Origin: Lewinellaceae bacterium
Lineage (GTDB): Bacteria > Bacteroidota > Bacteroidia > Chitinophagales > Saprospiraceae
DNA length: 64,000 bases
Reading direction: 5' to 3'
NCBI GenBank assembly: GCA_020636355.1
Contig: JACJYB010000010.1
Coordinates: forward strand, 104,708 to 168,707
Below are positions 34,688 through 43,472 of the stretch, in pieces; position 1 is the first letter of the stretch; each line of letters opens with the position of its first letter. Position numbers and translations under genes: made by a program. The notes under the pieces were generated by a model. That model had not been told where the DNA came from. It saw only the letters and a program-made list of their open reading frames with translations, and ran no database searches.

Positions 34688-35353
34688 GTCCCATCGGGAC
34701 CCACCATGCGTAGCAAATTTGTAACCGTCACGGTCCTATGGGAAATTGTATGCATGAGGGATACCGTGCCGTAGGTACGGAATAACATTAAATCTTGCAC
34801 CCACACCCGGTCCCATCGGGACCAAACCTGCCTAGCAAATTGCATGCATGAAGGATATCGTGTTATATGTTCGGAATAACATTAAATAACACGCCCACAC
34901 CACGGTCCCATGGGGACCAAACCTGCGTAGCAAATTGCATTCATAGGACATACCCGTGCCGTAGGTACGGAATAGCATTAAATAACATGCCCACACCACG
35001 GTCCCATGGGGACCTAATCTGCGTAGCAAATTGCATTCATAGAACATACCGTGCTGTAGGTACGGAATAACATTAAATAACACGCCCACACCCGGTCCCA
35101 TCGGGACCAAACCTGCGTAGCAAATTATATGCATTCAACATGTTCGTGCCGTAGGTACGGAATAACATTAAATCTTGCACCCATACCGGTCCAATAGGGA
35201 CCTAATCTGCGTAGCAAATTGCATTCATAGGACATACCCGTGCCGTAGGTACGGAATAGCATTAAATAACACGCCCACACCCGGTCCCATGGGGACCTAA
35301 TCTGTGTACCAAATTGTATGCATGCAACATGCCCGTGCCGTAGGTACGGAATA
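34688..35353. repeat. Tandem array of about seven ~95-bp hairpin-bearing repeats
   Basis: Each unit carries two palindromes. The first, GGTCCCATCGGGACC or GGTCCCATGGGGACC, occurs at 34809, 34904, 35000, 35094 and 35283, with degenerate copies at 34688 and 35189; spacing is 94-96 bp. The second, CCGTGCCGTAGGTACGG, is seen at 34764, around 34954, 35240 and other unit junctions. Between them lie the conserved words GCGTAGCAAATTGCAT, GGAATAACATTAAATAACA and CACGCCCACACC. The loop (ATC versus ATG) varies while the stem is kept in most copies. It fills the gap between the acyltransferase stop and the start of the T9SS propeller gene. No cas genes; unit structure is unlike CRISPR. Confidence 0.9.
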
Positions 35354-35376
35354 AAAATAGCCGTCGAAACAAACGA

Positions 35377-37080
35377 TCAGTTACGCATTAAAAGCTTGAT
35401 TATTTCAGGGCGGGTCCGTTCCAGATATGCATAATCCAGCTTCAAACCCAATGGCCCCAATGTTTCCTGGAAATAATCGTATCCGGATCTGGCATTTTCG
35501 AAGGAATCTGATACCACCTCCAAGGGCGTAAGCCCATCGAAATTTCGAATCGACGGATCGGCACCATTTTCCAATAACACCTGAACCAATTCGGTTCGGC
35601 AAAAATATGCGGCTGCATGTAGCGGGGTGGAGCCACCTCGGTCTTGAAAATTGACATCCGCACCTGCATTGATTAGCGCTCTGGCTATCTCATTGCGGCC
35701 AAAGACGATGGCCGTTGTGAGTGGATTTGAGCCACTGCCAGGATCAGGGGTGTCCAAGGGTTGACCGGTGGATATCGAATACGCTACGGTCGCAAGGTCA
35801 TTCCTTATGGCTGCATCATGGAGATTTGGAGGGGAAGGACCGATAGCTGCCGATAGTTTAATATCCGGATCCCTATTTTTCGTGAACACATAACCCGAAA
35901 GAAGCAAAGCCATAACCAGGATCACCCAGTCCATACGTCGTGGCACCAGCCTGGGGAAATAATTTCTGGTTACCAGAACCAGGCTGTGTGATGCGATAAA
36001 AGTCAATGCAGCAAGCAGAATATATTTTACCCACACCGGAAGGTGTAAAGGAACCAATAGCATGGCAATAATACCGAGTAAGATCATGTGAATGAGGTAG
36101 ACGTAATAAGAATTCGGGTTGATACGATCAAGAATTGAATAAAACTTGTTGAAGGATCGTTGGAAACTAAAGAGAATCAGATAAAGAAAACCAAACATCG
36201 AAATCAGTGCAGAGGCATAAAAAACAATGCGATCACCCAGGGCGGATAGGTAGAAATGCGACTGAGCCGGATGAAGCATATTATTAAACAGATTTAGTGC
36301 AAACAAGGTATATGCTGCAAGTCCAATGCCCAGTGCAATATTGGAAATAATCATGAAAGTAAGTCGCCCTTCCCCTTCTGAAAATACATTTTTTGAGGAA
36401 GATAGAGTCCCTAATAAAAATACCAGGAAATATGTTAGCAATCGTTCTCGCTGAAAGTCGAAAATAGCCGTATGTGTCCAACCGCTCCATCCAAATTGGG
36501 CTATGATGACGCTGGAAATCACACCTATGAAAAAGGTTAGCGCCAGGGCAGCCACGAATGAAAATTTTATTTTTAATATTCCGGTGCGCGCAATGAAGAC
36601 ATAGAGCACCTGGAATAAGAACAAGACGGGCAGAAACCACAACCAGCTTTGAGTGGGGTTGTGTGGGAAATAATAAGGATCACCATCCTGCAATCGGAAT
36701 ACATGAAAATAAGTGAACCAGGGCTCTTGCGGCAAACCACGAGCATGCAGGTAAATAAATTTATAGGCTGGTATCAGGGTGAAAACCGCAACAACCCACG
36801 GGATTAAAATACGGTGAAATTTGGAAGAAATAAATTCACTGGTTGTTTTTCCGGATAGAGAAGGCGGTGCGAAATAACCTGAAATAAAAAAGATGGTATA
36901 CATAACAAATAAATCCAGGTATAATCGTACCAGAGCAATTCCATTGAGCTTGGCTGGGTCACTGACGATCCAAAAATTATCGAATCCTGATTCGTACGTC
37001 ATGCCTGCATGGGTGAGTACGACCAGGAATATCATAAAGGTTCGCAGATGATCCAGGAAATAAATACGATTGGTCATCAT
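35377..37080 (-). CDS. Membrane acyltransferase-3 domain fused to C-terminal ankyrin repeats
   Basis: A 567-residue fusion. Residues 1-385 are an acyltransferase family 3 domain with about ten membrane helices: YFLDHLRTFMIFLVVLTHAG (from 7), with the catalytic-type His, then FISGYFAPPSL and RILIPW, as in MdoC/OafA-type O-acyltransferases. After one more helix (about 385-400), residues 425-525 form roughly three ankyrin repeats (TTAIVFGRNEIARALINAGA, then STPLHAAAYFCRTELVQVLL and GLTPLEVVSDS). By topology the ankyrin tail would be on one face of the inner membrane. The acyl acceptor is unknown. The fusion is unusual for the family. Confidence 0.87.
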   Translation of the reverse strand: MMTNRIYFLDHLRTFMIFLVVLTHAGMTYESGFDNFWIVSDPAKLNGIALVRLYLDLFVMYTIFFISGYFAPPSLSGKTTSEFISSKFHRILIPWVVAVFTLIPAYKFIYLHARGLPQEPWFTYFHVFRLQDGDPYYFPHNPTQSWLWFLPVLFLFQVLYVFIARTGILKIKFSFVAALALTFFIGVISSVIIAQFGWSGWTHTAIFDFQRERLLTYFLVFLLGTLSSSKNVFSEGEGRLTFMIISNIALGIGLAAYTLFALNLFNNMLHPAQSHFYLSALGDRIVFYASALISMFGFLYLILFSFQRSFNKFYSILDRINPNSYYVYLIHMILLGIIAMLLVPLHLPVWVKYILLAALTFIASHSLVLVTRNYFPRLVPRRMDWVILVMALLLSGYVFTKNRDPDIKLSAAIGPSPPNLHDAAIRNDLATVAYSISTGQPLDTPDPGSGSNPLTTAIVFGRNEIARALINAGADVNFQDRGGSTPLHAAAYFCRTELVQVLLENGADPSIRNFDGLTPLEVVSDSFENARSGYDYFQETLGPLGLKLDYAYLERTRPEIIKLLMRN

Positions 37081-37277
37081 TCGAGGTATTTATAGGGCTG
37101 TGAAATGGCAACAGAAGCCATGAACAAAATTTTACCGTATGGTCAATCAGCAGTTAAAAGGAGGGTTAAACCACTCTGGATCAGTGAGGACAACCCAAAT
37201 ATAACTTCTTCCATGGAATGATTCCAAAGTCCATTGAATGTCCGCACTTATAGGGTGAAATTACCTGGAATCAGACC

Positions 37278-37697
37278 CTATTTTGTGAAATATCTAAAAC
37301 TGGATAGAAAAAGCGCTAAGCCCATGGTGAGGTAGACCGGCGATAAATATTGTTTGGGCAGAGATGAATGACGCAATGTTATACCCATGGCAATCATGGT
37401 GATGATGATCAGATAGCTTTTCCAGGTAATGAATGCAAAAACACAAGGATACGCCGGTAGGGAGGCTATCCGTTTTTTATTTTTTTGCGCCATGTTTTGG
37501 AATGCTTTCTGATAGATCATCCACCCAGCAAGAATGGCGGGCAACATCAGTACCCAGCCTCGTGTGTCCACTTTAAACTTCCAATACAAAGCCATCGAAA
37601 TCAACATGATGCCGACACCTAACCACGTAATACCGGCAATAAACCGTAATCCTCTTTTAGAACCCGTGGGCTTTAGATGGTGAATTCGGAATTCCAT
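37278..37697 (-). CDS. Small integral membrane protein of unknown function
   Basis: A 139-residue protein with four predicted helices (about 18-38, 48-65, 85-105 and 117-133) and a basic cytoplasmic loop (KAFQNMAQKNKKR). No conserved motif is recognised. It is on the same strand as the ankyrin acyltransferase but 197 nt before its start, and is probably separately transcribed. Confidence 0.6.
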   Translation of the reverse strand: MEFRIHHLKPTGSKRGLRFIAGITWLGVGIMLISMALYWKFKVDTRGWVLMLPAILAGWMIYQKAFQNMAQKNKKRIASLPAYPCVFAFITWKSYLIIITMIAMGITLRHSSLPKQYLSPVYLTMGLALFLSSFRYFTK

Positions 37698-37902
37698 AAT
37701 CCGGGTTAATAGACCATGAAGGCGAATTTAATTGCATAATCACAAATAAACCTTATCGTCGAATGCGATGTGACGTACATGTTTCAAAATTGGTTATAAC
37801 TGAATTGGAACAGGGCTTGGAACGCCTGGTTTACCTGCCTCTGGTGATCACGTACGTTCGTTCACCTACAGCATTGCTTTTATACCAACTGCAGGATACG
37901 CT

Positions 37903-38532
37903 TCATCGGATCAGCATCCAATTTCTTGCAGGCTCAAGCCAAGCTTTTATTGGCCGGTATAAGAAGCCATGACCTAATCCTGTGTTGATTTCCAGCTCCT
38001 GGAATTCTTTGGCATTTGATGAGGCATGGATCCAAAAGGAGTAGTCTTTGCCGGCTATAGAATCCGAACGCTCATAAATGCCGAGAATCCTCCCGTGCAG
38101 ATTCCAGGAATAGGTTTTTTCAAGGTAGTCGTTGTTGGCACCAAGCAATACATAATTGACGGGATTTTGATTTAGATCCGATATGGCCATAGCCATCACA
38201 GCACCCTTGGAAGCTCCGATTACGGTGATCTCACCGGGCGCGATGCCTTCGGAGATTAATTGGTCAATTTCTGCGGATGTTTTCCTGCAAAACTCGTCAA
38301 AATCGGTTTGGGCATTACGGACCTCAAAATGCAACACGTTTCCGGTAACTTTTAAGGAATCAATGATGGCGTTAAACAAATAGGGCCCAAATTCAGGGCT
38401 CACAGCGTCGGTTCCCTGGAGTTCTATGATGCGGCCATGAAGATAAAACAGATGCCGAACGGGACCGGAACTGTCCGGATTTTCATTACAAGCCACTAGA
38501 AAGATTAAAATCGGAATGGCAAATAAACGCAT
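37903..38532 (-). CDS. Lipoprotein alpha/beta hydrolase-like protein
   Basis: Read from the ATG at 38532, the 209-residue protein opens with a textbook lipoprotein signal (MRLFAIPILIFLVAC, lipid Cys 15). An upstream in-frame start at 38595 would add 21 basic residues and bury the signal, so I reject it. LHGR (about 31-34) fits the oxyanion turn and GASKG (nucleophile Ser108) the elbow of the alpha/beta-hydrolase fold; the His is probably in GLGHGFLYRP near the C-terminus. Substrate unknown. No operon partner is obvious. Confidence 0.72.
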   Translation of the reverse strand: MRLFAIPILIFLVACNENPDSSGPVRHLFYLHGRIIELQGTDAVSPEFGPYLFNAIIDSLKVTGNVLHFEVRNAQTDFDEFCRKTSAEIDQLISEGIAPGEITVIGASKGAVMAMAISDLNQNPVNYVLLGANNDYLEKTYSWNLHGRILGIYERSDSIAGKDYSFWIHASSNAKEFQELEINTGLGHGFLYRPIKAWLEPARNWMLIR

Positions 38533-38793
38533 TGTTCGATAGGATGGATTATAGATGCGACGCACAAATTGCCTTCTTACTCGAGACAAAGACATGGAAT
38601 CGCATAATCATTTAAATCATTAAAGTTAATGTACTTTTAAATGCATTCGTGAATTATTGCGGTAGTCCAGACGGTAGATTCTGACGAGACTCAGAGGCTA
38701 AAGGGGAGGACACCGATGTAGCAGTTCAGCCGGTGACCCAAAGATTAATTGGGTATTTTGGTCTATATTTACAACAACAGCTCCAAATATTCC

Positions 38794-39657
38794 ATGATTA
38801 ATCTTCATTCCTTCATACGTGATGCAAAGTTTTACAAAAAGTTGATTATTGATGATTTACTTTTTGTGGAATACAAATGCCTGGTGGAGGAAACGAAAGC
38901 CGGAATCTGGTCTGAAGTCAATTATTTTGTTTTCGTGACCAGTGGTAAGAAGATGTGGAAGAGCATCCACAAGGACTATGTTGTTCAGACGGGAGATTCA
39001 TTGTTCGTCAAAAAAGGTGCGAACCTTGTTCATCAATATTTTGATGAAGATTATTGTGCGTTAATGGTTTTCATTTCAGACGACTTTATCTGCAAATTCA
39101 TGACCCGCTTTACCAACCTGATGCAGAGAAAAGCGGATGGTTTAAATCGTACAGACTCGGTGATCCGTATCCTGATGGACGAATTTCTGGCTGGCTATGT
39201 GCATTCTATGGCATCATTTTTTGGAACAGATGCCGTACCTAACAAGAATCTTCTGGTCCACAAGTTTGAGGAGTTGTTACTCAATATCTTCACCAGGCCA
39301 CTGCATCGGGACGTAGCGGGGTATCTTAACTCCCTGAATAGCAGCCAGAGTGCACAGGTTGAACAAATCATGGAAGAAAACTTCAGTTACCGGCTTAAGC
39401 TGGACCAATTTGCGCAGTTATGCAATATGAGCCTCAGTTCGTTCAAAAGAACCTTTAGCAGCATTTACAATACCTCGCCGGGTAAATGGCTTTCCGAAAA
39501 GCGGCTTGACTTTGCTTCCCACTTGCTTAACGCTTCAGATAGAAGCATCAATCAGGTAGCTTTTGACAGTGGTTTTGAAGATACTTCCAGCTTTATCCGA
39601 GCCTTTAAACAAAAGTATTCTTGTACGCCTTTGCAATACCGGAATTCACCCGCTTGA
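38794..39657 (+). CDS. AraC-family transcriptional regulator
   Basis: Read from the ATG at 38794 (287 residues); a TTG 45 nt upstream is possible but leads into a leader with no homology-like features. The N-terminal two thirds form a cupin-like ligand domain (TSGKKMWKSIHKDYVVQTGD). Residues about 190-285 are the double helix-turn-helix: FAQLCNMSLSSFKRTFSSIY and NQVAFDSGFEDTSSFIRAFK, with the conserved TPLQYR end. It is followed on the same strand by an osmC-like and a methyltransferase gene; regulation of these is likely but unproven. Confidence 0.9.
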   Translation: MINLHSFIRDAKFYKKLIIDDLLFVEYKCLVEETKAGIWSEVNYFVFVTSGKKMWKSIHKDYVVQTGDSLFVKKGANLVHQYFDEDYCALMVFISDDFICKFMTRFTNLMQRKADGLNRTDSVIRILMDEFLAGYVHSMASFFGTDAVPNKNLLVHKFEELLLNIFTRPLHRDVAGYLNSLNSSQSAQVEQIMEENFSYRLKLDQFAQLCNMSLSSFKRTFSSIYNTSPGKWLSEKRLDFASHLLNASDRSINQVAFDSGFEDTSSFIRAFKQKYSCTPLQYRNSPA

Positions 39658-39691
39658 ATCCATAAACCATCATTTTTTTACGGGGTTGAGC

Positions 39692-39713
39692 CAGTTCAGT
39701 TACACTTGAACTG
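39692..39713. promoter_or_regulatory. Inverted repeat upstream of the osmC-like gene
   Basis: CAGTTCA and TGAACTG (7-bp arms, 8-nt spacer) lie 35 nt after the AraC stop and about 94 nt before the osmC-like start. A following T-tract is absent, so an operator, perhaps for the adjacent AraC protein, is as likely as a transcript end. Confidence 0.45.
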
Positions 39714-39765
39714 ATTTGCAGATTTAGTGAACCAATTCGCCTATCCGTTAGGCTTTGTCTGCCTA

Positions 39766-39773
39766 TAGATTTG
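39766..39773 (+). promoter_or_regulatory. Candidate -7 element for the osmC-like gene
   Basis: TAGATTTG matches the Bacteroidota -7 consensus TAnnTTTG and lies 33 nt before the start codon. The expected -33 position holds GTTAGG rather than TTG, so the match is partial. Confidence 0.45.
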
Positions 39774-39806
39774 TGTCATAATTGATCACAAACTAAAACA
39801 AACATC

Positions 39807-40361
39807 ATGGAAACGCAGACAAAAACAATTAATGGATTCAATGCAGAAGCCATTGGAAAAACAGTAGCAGCCATTGTGGATAACCCCAAAATCGCAGCTT
39901 TTGAATTACGGGCGACCAATACCTGGATTACCGGCGGACACAACCGCAGCTTCATCCAGGGTTTTTATGGAGGATGCCAGGAAGATACGACAAGGGAAGT
40001 TCCTTTTGTATACGACAACGACGAACCACCCATTCTGCTTGGTGAAAACAAAGGAGCCAATCCGGCAGAAGTGGTGTTACATGGATTACTGGGTTGTATG
40101 ACGACGTCAATGACGCTGCTGGCAGCTGCCCAGGGCATTGAAATCGAGGGAGTGACTTCCCGTGTAGAAGGGGATGTGGATATCCAGGGCTTCTTAGGAT
40201 TAAATCCAAATGCCGGCAAAGGATTCAAACAAATCCGGGTAAGTTTTGAGATTCAGGGTGCCTCCGAGGAAGAAAAGCAAAAATTGATTGCACTGGCACA
40301 ACAATCTCCAATTTTCAATACGCTCATAAACCCTATCGATGTGCAGGTGGAAGTGCATTAA
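39807..40361 (+). CDS. OsmC-family protein
   Basis: A 184-residue member of the OsmC/Ohr peroxidase-like superfamily. PAEVVLHGLLGCMTTSMTLL (about 86-105) carries the conserved Cys (C97) on the central helix; C57 (FYGGCQED) could be its partner. Closing strands (IDVQVEVH) match the family. OsmC proteins reduce organic hydroperoxides. An N-terminal extension of about 30 residues is longer than in classic OsmC, as in the YhfA-like branch. It is followed by the methyltransferase, and preceded by an AraC regulator, a set that would fit an inducible stress response. Confidence 0.87.
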   Translation: METQTKTINGFNAEAIGKTVAAIVDNPKIAAFELRATNTWITGGHNRSFIQGFYGGCQEDTTREVPFVYDNDEPPILLGENKGANPAEVVLHGLLGCMTTSMTLLAAAQGIEIEGVTSRVEGDVDIQGFLGLNPNAGKGFKQIRVSFEIQGASEEEKQKLIALAQQSPIFNTLINPIDVQVEVH

Positions 40362-40420
40362 TGCATAGGGCCTGGCTTCATTCAGAATTAATTAATCATT
40401 CTTTTCAAAAACATCAAATC

Positions 40421-41266
40421 ATGAATACGCAACAATTAGAAATACGCGATAAGCAACATGCCTCCTGGAATGCATTTTCTCCCGGATGGGCCAAATGGGA
40501 TAATTTCACCATGCACTTTCTGGCAACACAAGCCGAACAGATTATTTCACAATTAGATCTTCGCATAGACGATGATGTCCTGGACATCGCCACGGGTACC
40601 GGTGAACCTGGCTTGACCATCGCCTCGATTGCAAACAAAGGTACGGTTACCGCTGTGGATCTGTCGGAAGGTATGCTGGCTATTGCCAGGGAAAAGGCAA
40701 AGACCCAGGGGCTTAATAATTTCCGTGCCATTGAAGCCGATGCCTGTGAATTACCCTTTGAAGATGGTGCTTTTGATGCCATAACCTGCCGGCTGGGGTT
40801 CATGTTTTTTCCGGATATGGAGCTTGCCGCCAGGGAAATGCTTCGGGTCCTTAAGCCAGGAGGGAAAATTGTAACTACGGTTTGGCAAGGTCCCGTTGAC
40901 AATCCATGGGTGACCATTGCCATGCGTGCCATCAAGAAATATTTGGAGGTGCCGGCTGCCGCTCCAGGAGCACCGGGAATATTTCGCTGTGCTCAACCGG
41001 GAATCCTCACCGATTTATTTGCCACTTTAGGTGGATCTGAAATACGGGAAATCGAACTTGCTGGCAAGATGGCCTGTAGCTCGGTCGATGAGTATTGGAA
41101 TTTTATGAACGATGTCGTTCCGCCGGTAGTATCTGCTTTAAAAGTCGCGGACCCGGCGATCCGGACTAAGATTCGGCAGGAAGTTCAGCAACTGTTAGGA
41201 ACCGATTCGGTCAATCAGCATATCCCTTTTGGAGCCCGCTTAATCTCGATCAGGAAACCCGTCTAA
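40421..41266 (+). CDS. Class I SAM-dependent methyltransferase (UbiE-like)
   Basis: Read from the ATG at 40421 (281 residues). The frame is open back to an ATG at 40361 that overlaps the osmC stop, but those extra 20 residues look non-conserved. Motif I is VLDIATGTGEPGLTIA (about 46-61), followed by VTAVDLSEGMLAIAREKA (motif II), the AIEADACELPFEDGAFDAIT segment and MLRVLKPGGKIV (motif post-III), the UbiE/YcgJ-type layout. Substrate unknown. It ends in a strong terminator. Confidence 0.87.
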   Translation: MNTQQLEIRDKQHASWNAFSPGWAKWDNFTMHFLATQAEQIISQLDLRIDDDVLDIATGTGEPGLTIASIANKGTVTAVDLSEGMLAIAREKAKTQGLNNFRAIEADACELPFEDGAFDAITCRLGFMFFPDMELAAREMLRVLKPGGKIVTTVWQGPVDNPWVTIAMRAIKKYLEVPAAAPGAPGIFRCAQPGILTDLFATLGGSEIREIELAGKMACSSVDEYWNFMNDVVPPVVSALKVADPAIRTKIRQEVQQLLGTDSVNQHIPFGARLISIRKPV

Positions 41267-41284
41267 AACAAATCAAGAAATCAG

Positions 41285-41323
41285 GAAACCCGGCATCTGT
41301 TTGTCCGGGTTTCTTGTTTTTAT
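41285..41323. terminator. Rho-independent terminator, possibly bidirectional
   Basis: GAAACCCGG and CCGGGTTTC form a perfect 9-bp stem with an 11-nt loop, followed by TTGTTTTTATT. It ends the methyltransferase transcript. On the other strand it lies about 38 nt beyond the GH5 stop and is followed by a T-rich stretch, so it may serve both genes. Confidence 0.88.
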
Positions 41324-41351
41324 TCGATACTGCCTGTTCTTCGTCCGATCC

Positions 41352-42581
41352 TTATTTAAATCCCAGCGCTTCGCAGTAACCCGGGTTGGGGAAACAGTTT
41401 TCAAATTTGCTGTTCGCAACAAACTGGTCGAGTACGGCTTTGATGGCTTCGGGTTGAATGCCGGGAAGACTATCCTTCAACATCCGGATCTGACCGTATG
41501 TCTGCCGATCACTTTCTGCATACCCGATAAAATGTTCGTACCCTTCCGGTTGGTTAAAATTCATCGGCCCCCGCGTATTATTCATTTTTTTATAAGGCCA
41601 GAAAGTCCAGTGAATTTCATTTGCATCCAATAATTCCCGGAAGGACTTTACCCATTCGTCATCATTTTCACCGCTCTCGCCCATCAGGATAGGCACCTGG
41701 TATTTATCCCGAAAATCGATGTATTCCTGAATTTGTTTTTGCTCGGGAGGCATCCAGTATTTATGGAAGGTGTAAGCCAGATTGCTGTCAAATGGTTCAG
41801 AAAAGACAGAAAAATCCGTTTCCCATACAGCACCTCCCAGAAAGATGATGTGGTCAGGATCCACTTCACGGATGGCGGCTGTAATCCGTTTGTAAAGGGG
41901 TTCCAGATAGGGCTTCAGACTGTCTTTTGCAAAGTAGTGTGGGATCGGTTCATTCAGCAGGTTGTATCCGATGACGCTTGCATTGGCTGCAAACCTCCGG
42001 GCAATGTCTTGCCAAAGGTCACAGACTTCACGCTGCATGCCGGTATCGATCATCAACCAAGGAAATCCGTCGCTATCGTCAATGTTATCGCCGGTTTGTC
42101 CGCCGGGTGCAGCATGCATGTCCAGCAAAACGTAGATGCCGTATTTGCCACACCATTCGATCGCGCGATCCAGATAGGTATAGCCCTGGATGTCACGTCC
42201 CAGGAAGTCATCGTGCGTAAGCAACCGGTAGTCAAAGGGCAAGCGCACCACATTAGCTCCTGCATCGGCAAGCCACCTGATGTCTGGTTCCGTGATGTAA
42301 TGGTCGAGGTAGTTATCCCAGAATGCCGTTGTAGCCGTGTTGCCAATCAACTCGCGGACAGCCTGGTCAATTTTCCTGGGCGCACTGCATTTGCTTAATT
42401 TGAACATATAACCTTCGGGCAAGAGCCAATTACCAAGATTGACCCCCTTGAGGTGAAGTACTTCACCGTTAGCTGCAAAAATTTCTTTGCCTTTGACGTA
42501 AGCAAAAGGCGGTTTGGCTGGCTGGTCGCAGGCTACGACCAGGGCTGTCAGCATGATGAAAAGGTATATCGATGACTTCAT
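41352..42581 (-). CDS. Glycoside hydrolase family 5 lipoprotein
   Basis: A 409-residue secreted glycosidase. Lipobox VVAC (C18). The (beta/alpha)8 barrel shows the GH5 signatures: VVRLPFDYRLL, LDMHAAPGGQTGDN, YNLLNEPIPH with acid/base E211, and PILMGESGEN with nucleophile E302; FHKYW supplies the conserved His-Tyr. GH5 covers beta-glucanases, mannanases and glucocerebrosidase-like enzymes; the subfamily cannot be told from sequence inspection. Surface or periplasmic location is expected. No SusC/SusD pair is nearby. Confidence 0.9.
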   Translation of the reverse strand: MKSSIYLFIMLTALVVACDQPAKPPFAYVKGKEIFAANGEVLHLKGVNLGNWLLPEGYMFKLSKCSAPRKIDQAVRELIGNTATTAFWDNYLDHYITEPDIRWLADAGANVVRLPFDYRLLTHDDFLGRDIQGYTYLDRAIEWCGKYGIYVLLDMHAAPGGQTGDNIDDSDGFPWLMIDTGMQREVCDLWQDIARRFAANASVIGYNLLNEPIPHYFAKDSLKPYLEPLYKRITAAIREVDPDHIIFLGGAVWETDFSVFSEPFDSNLAYTFHKYWMPPEQKQIQEYIDFRDKYQVPILMGESGENDDEWVKSFRELLDANEIHWTFWPYKKMNNTRGPMNFNQPEGYEHFIGYAESDRQTYGQIRMLKDSLPGIQPEAIKAVLDQFVANSKFENCFPNPGYCEALGFK

Positions 42582-42659
42582 AGCTGTAAGTTATGAAGTA
42601 TTGCTGACGCGAACGCAATTATCCGGGCTGCTCTGATTACCTGGACAGGGTGATCCTCC

Positions 42660-43103
42660 TCACTTCAGTTGCTCCAGGAATTGCTCCAGCTTTTCGACAT
42701 TTTGTTTCATGCCTTCATCAGCCCGATGGGCCTTGACAACGATTTCAAACATTTCTGCCGTATCGAAGAGATTATTCCAGGACATGAAGGTGTCCTTTCC
42801 GCGGGATTCAAACAGGACGGTTGTGATGAAATGGGGATTAAAATGCTCGCATACGATCTTCTGATGGAGAATAATTTCCTTAAAGATGCTCCGGTTTGGA
42901 TAGTTGGTGCCATCGGGTCCGTGCATGGTCATCTTCCATTCACCTCCTTCCCTGAAATCCAGGGTTTGGATGGTATTGGAAAATCCATTGGGACCCCACC
43001 AGTGGACCAGGTGTTACGGATTGGTCCATGCTTCCCAGACCAATTCTATGGGAGCGTGTAAAAGGCGGGTTATTTCCAGTTGACGGTTATTCGTGTTTTC
43101 CAT
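42660..43103 (-). pseudogene. SRPBCC/AHSA1-family gene interrupted by an in-frame stop
   Basis: One uninterrupted frame from the ATG at 43103 to the stop at 42660 reads as a full-length AHSA1-like protein of 147 codons, except for TAA at 43016-43014 (codon 30). Before it: RQLEITRLLHAPIELVWEAW and TNP; after it: HLVHWWGPNGFSNTIQTLDF, then the rest. Related proteins usually have Glu here (NPEHL-type), so a GAA to TAA change of one base explains the break. The C-terminal part alone (from ATG 42932) would lack the first strand and helix. The gene follows an ArsR regulator by 39 nt, its normal partner. A sequencing or assembly error is the main alternative. Confidence 0.85.
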
Positions 43104-43142
43104 GATTGAGGATTAATGTGTCATTTCGTGTCTGTATGGTTT

Positions 43143-43469
43143 CTACGATTGTTTTTTTTGCATGGATGCCAGGTATTGTTCCAAACGGTCAAATCGTTGA
43201 TTCCAAATCTTTCGGAGCTCGTTGACCCAGTGATCGATTTCTTCCATTCGATCCATTTTGATCTGGTAAAAAATCTCCCTGCCCTGGACGCTCGCTTCGA
43301 CCAGATCGCATTCGGTAAGGATTTGGATGTGCTTGGAAATGGTTGATCGGGCAGCGTCAAATTGGTCGGCAATTGCACCTGCTGACATGGTGTGGGAGGC
43401 CAGCAGCAACAGGATAGCACGCCGGTTGGGGTCGGCCAGAGCCTGGAAGATATCTCGGCGCAACTTCAT
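43143..43469 (-). CDS. ArsR-family winged-helix regulator
   Basis: Read from ATG 43469, a 108-residue regulator: RRDIFQALADPNRRAILLLL (helix 1-2), then MSAGAIADQFDAARSTISKH (HTH), and HIQILTECDLVEASVQGREI with the wing (FYQIKMD). The TTG at 43490 would extend into the operator. There is no metal-binding Cys cluster; this is the type paired with SRPBCC/AHSA1 proteins rather than an arsenic sensor. The gene has a clear promoter and two operators (43473-43518) and is followed by the broken SRPBCC gene. Confidence 0.92.
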   Translation of the reverse strand: MKLRRDIFQALADPNRRAILLLLASHTMSAGAIADQFDAARSTISKHIQILTECDLVEASVQGREIFYQIKMDRMEEIDHWVNELRKIWNQRFDRLEQYLASMQKKQS

Positions 43470-43472
43470 CTT

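Noticed and set aside
34832..35134. Open frame of 100 codons on the minus strand within the 95-bp repeats
   Set aside because: It is produced by translating the repeat; the peptide simply repeats with the array, and no ribosome-binding or start context supports it.
34688..35353. Possible CRISPR array
   Set aside because: Units are about 95 bp and similar along their whole length; there are no unique spacers of constant size and no cas genes.
37763..37972. Open frame on the plus strand between the small membrane protein and hydrolase genes
   Set aside because: Its end overlaps the antisense of the hydrolase gene, and the peptide has no recognisable features.
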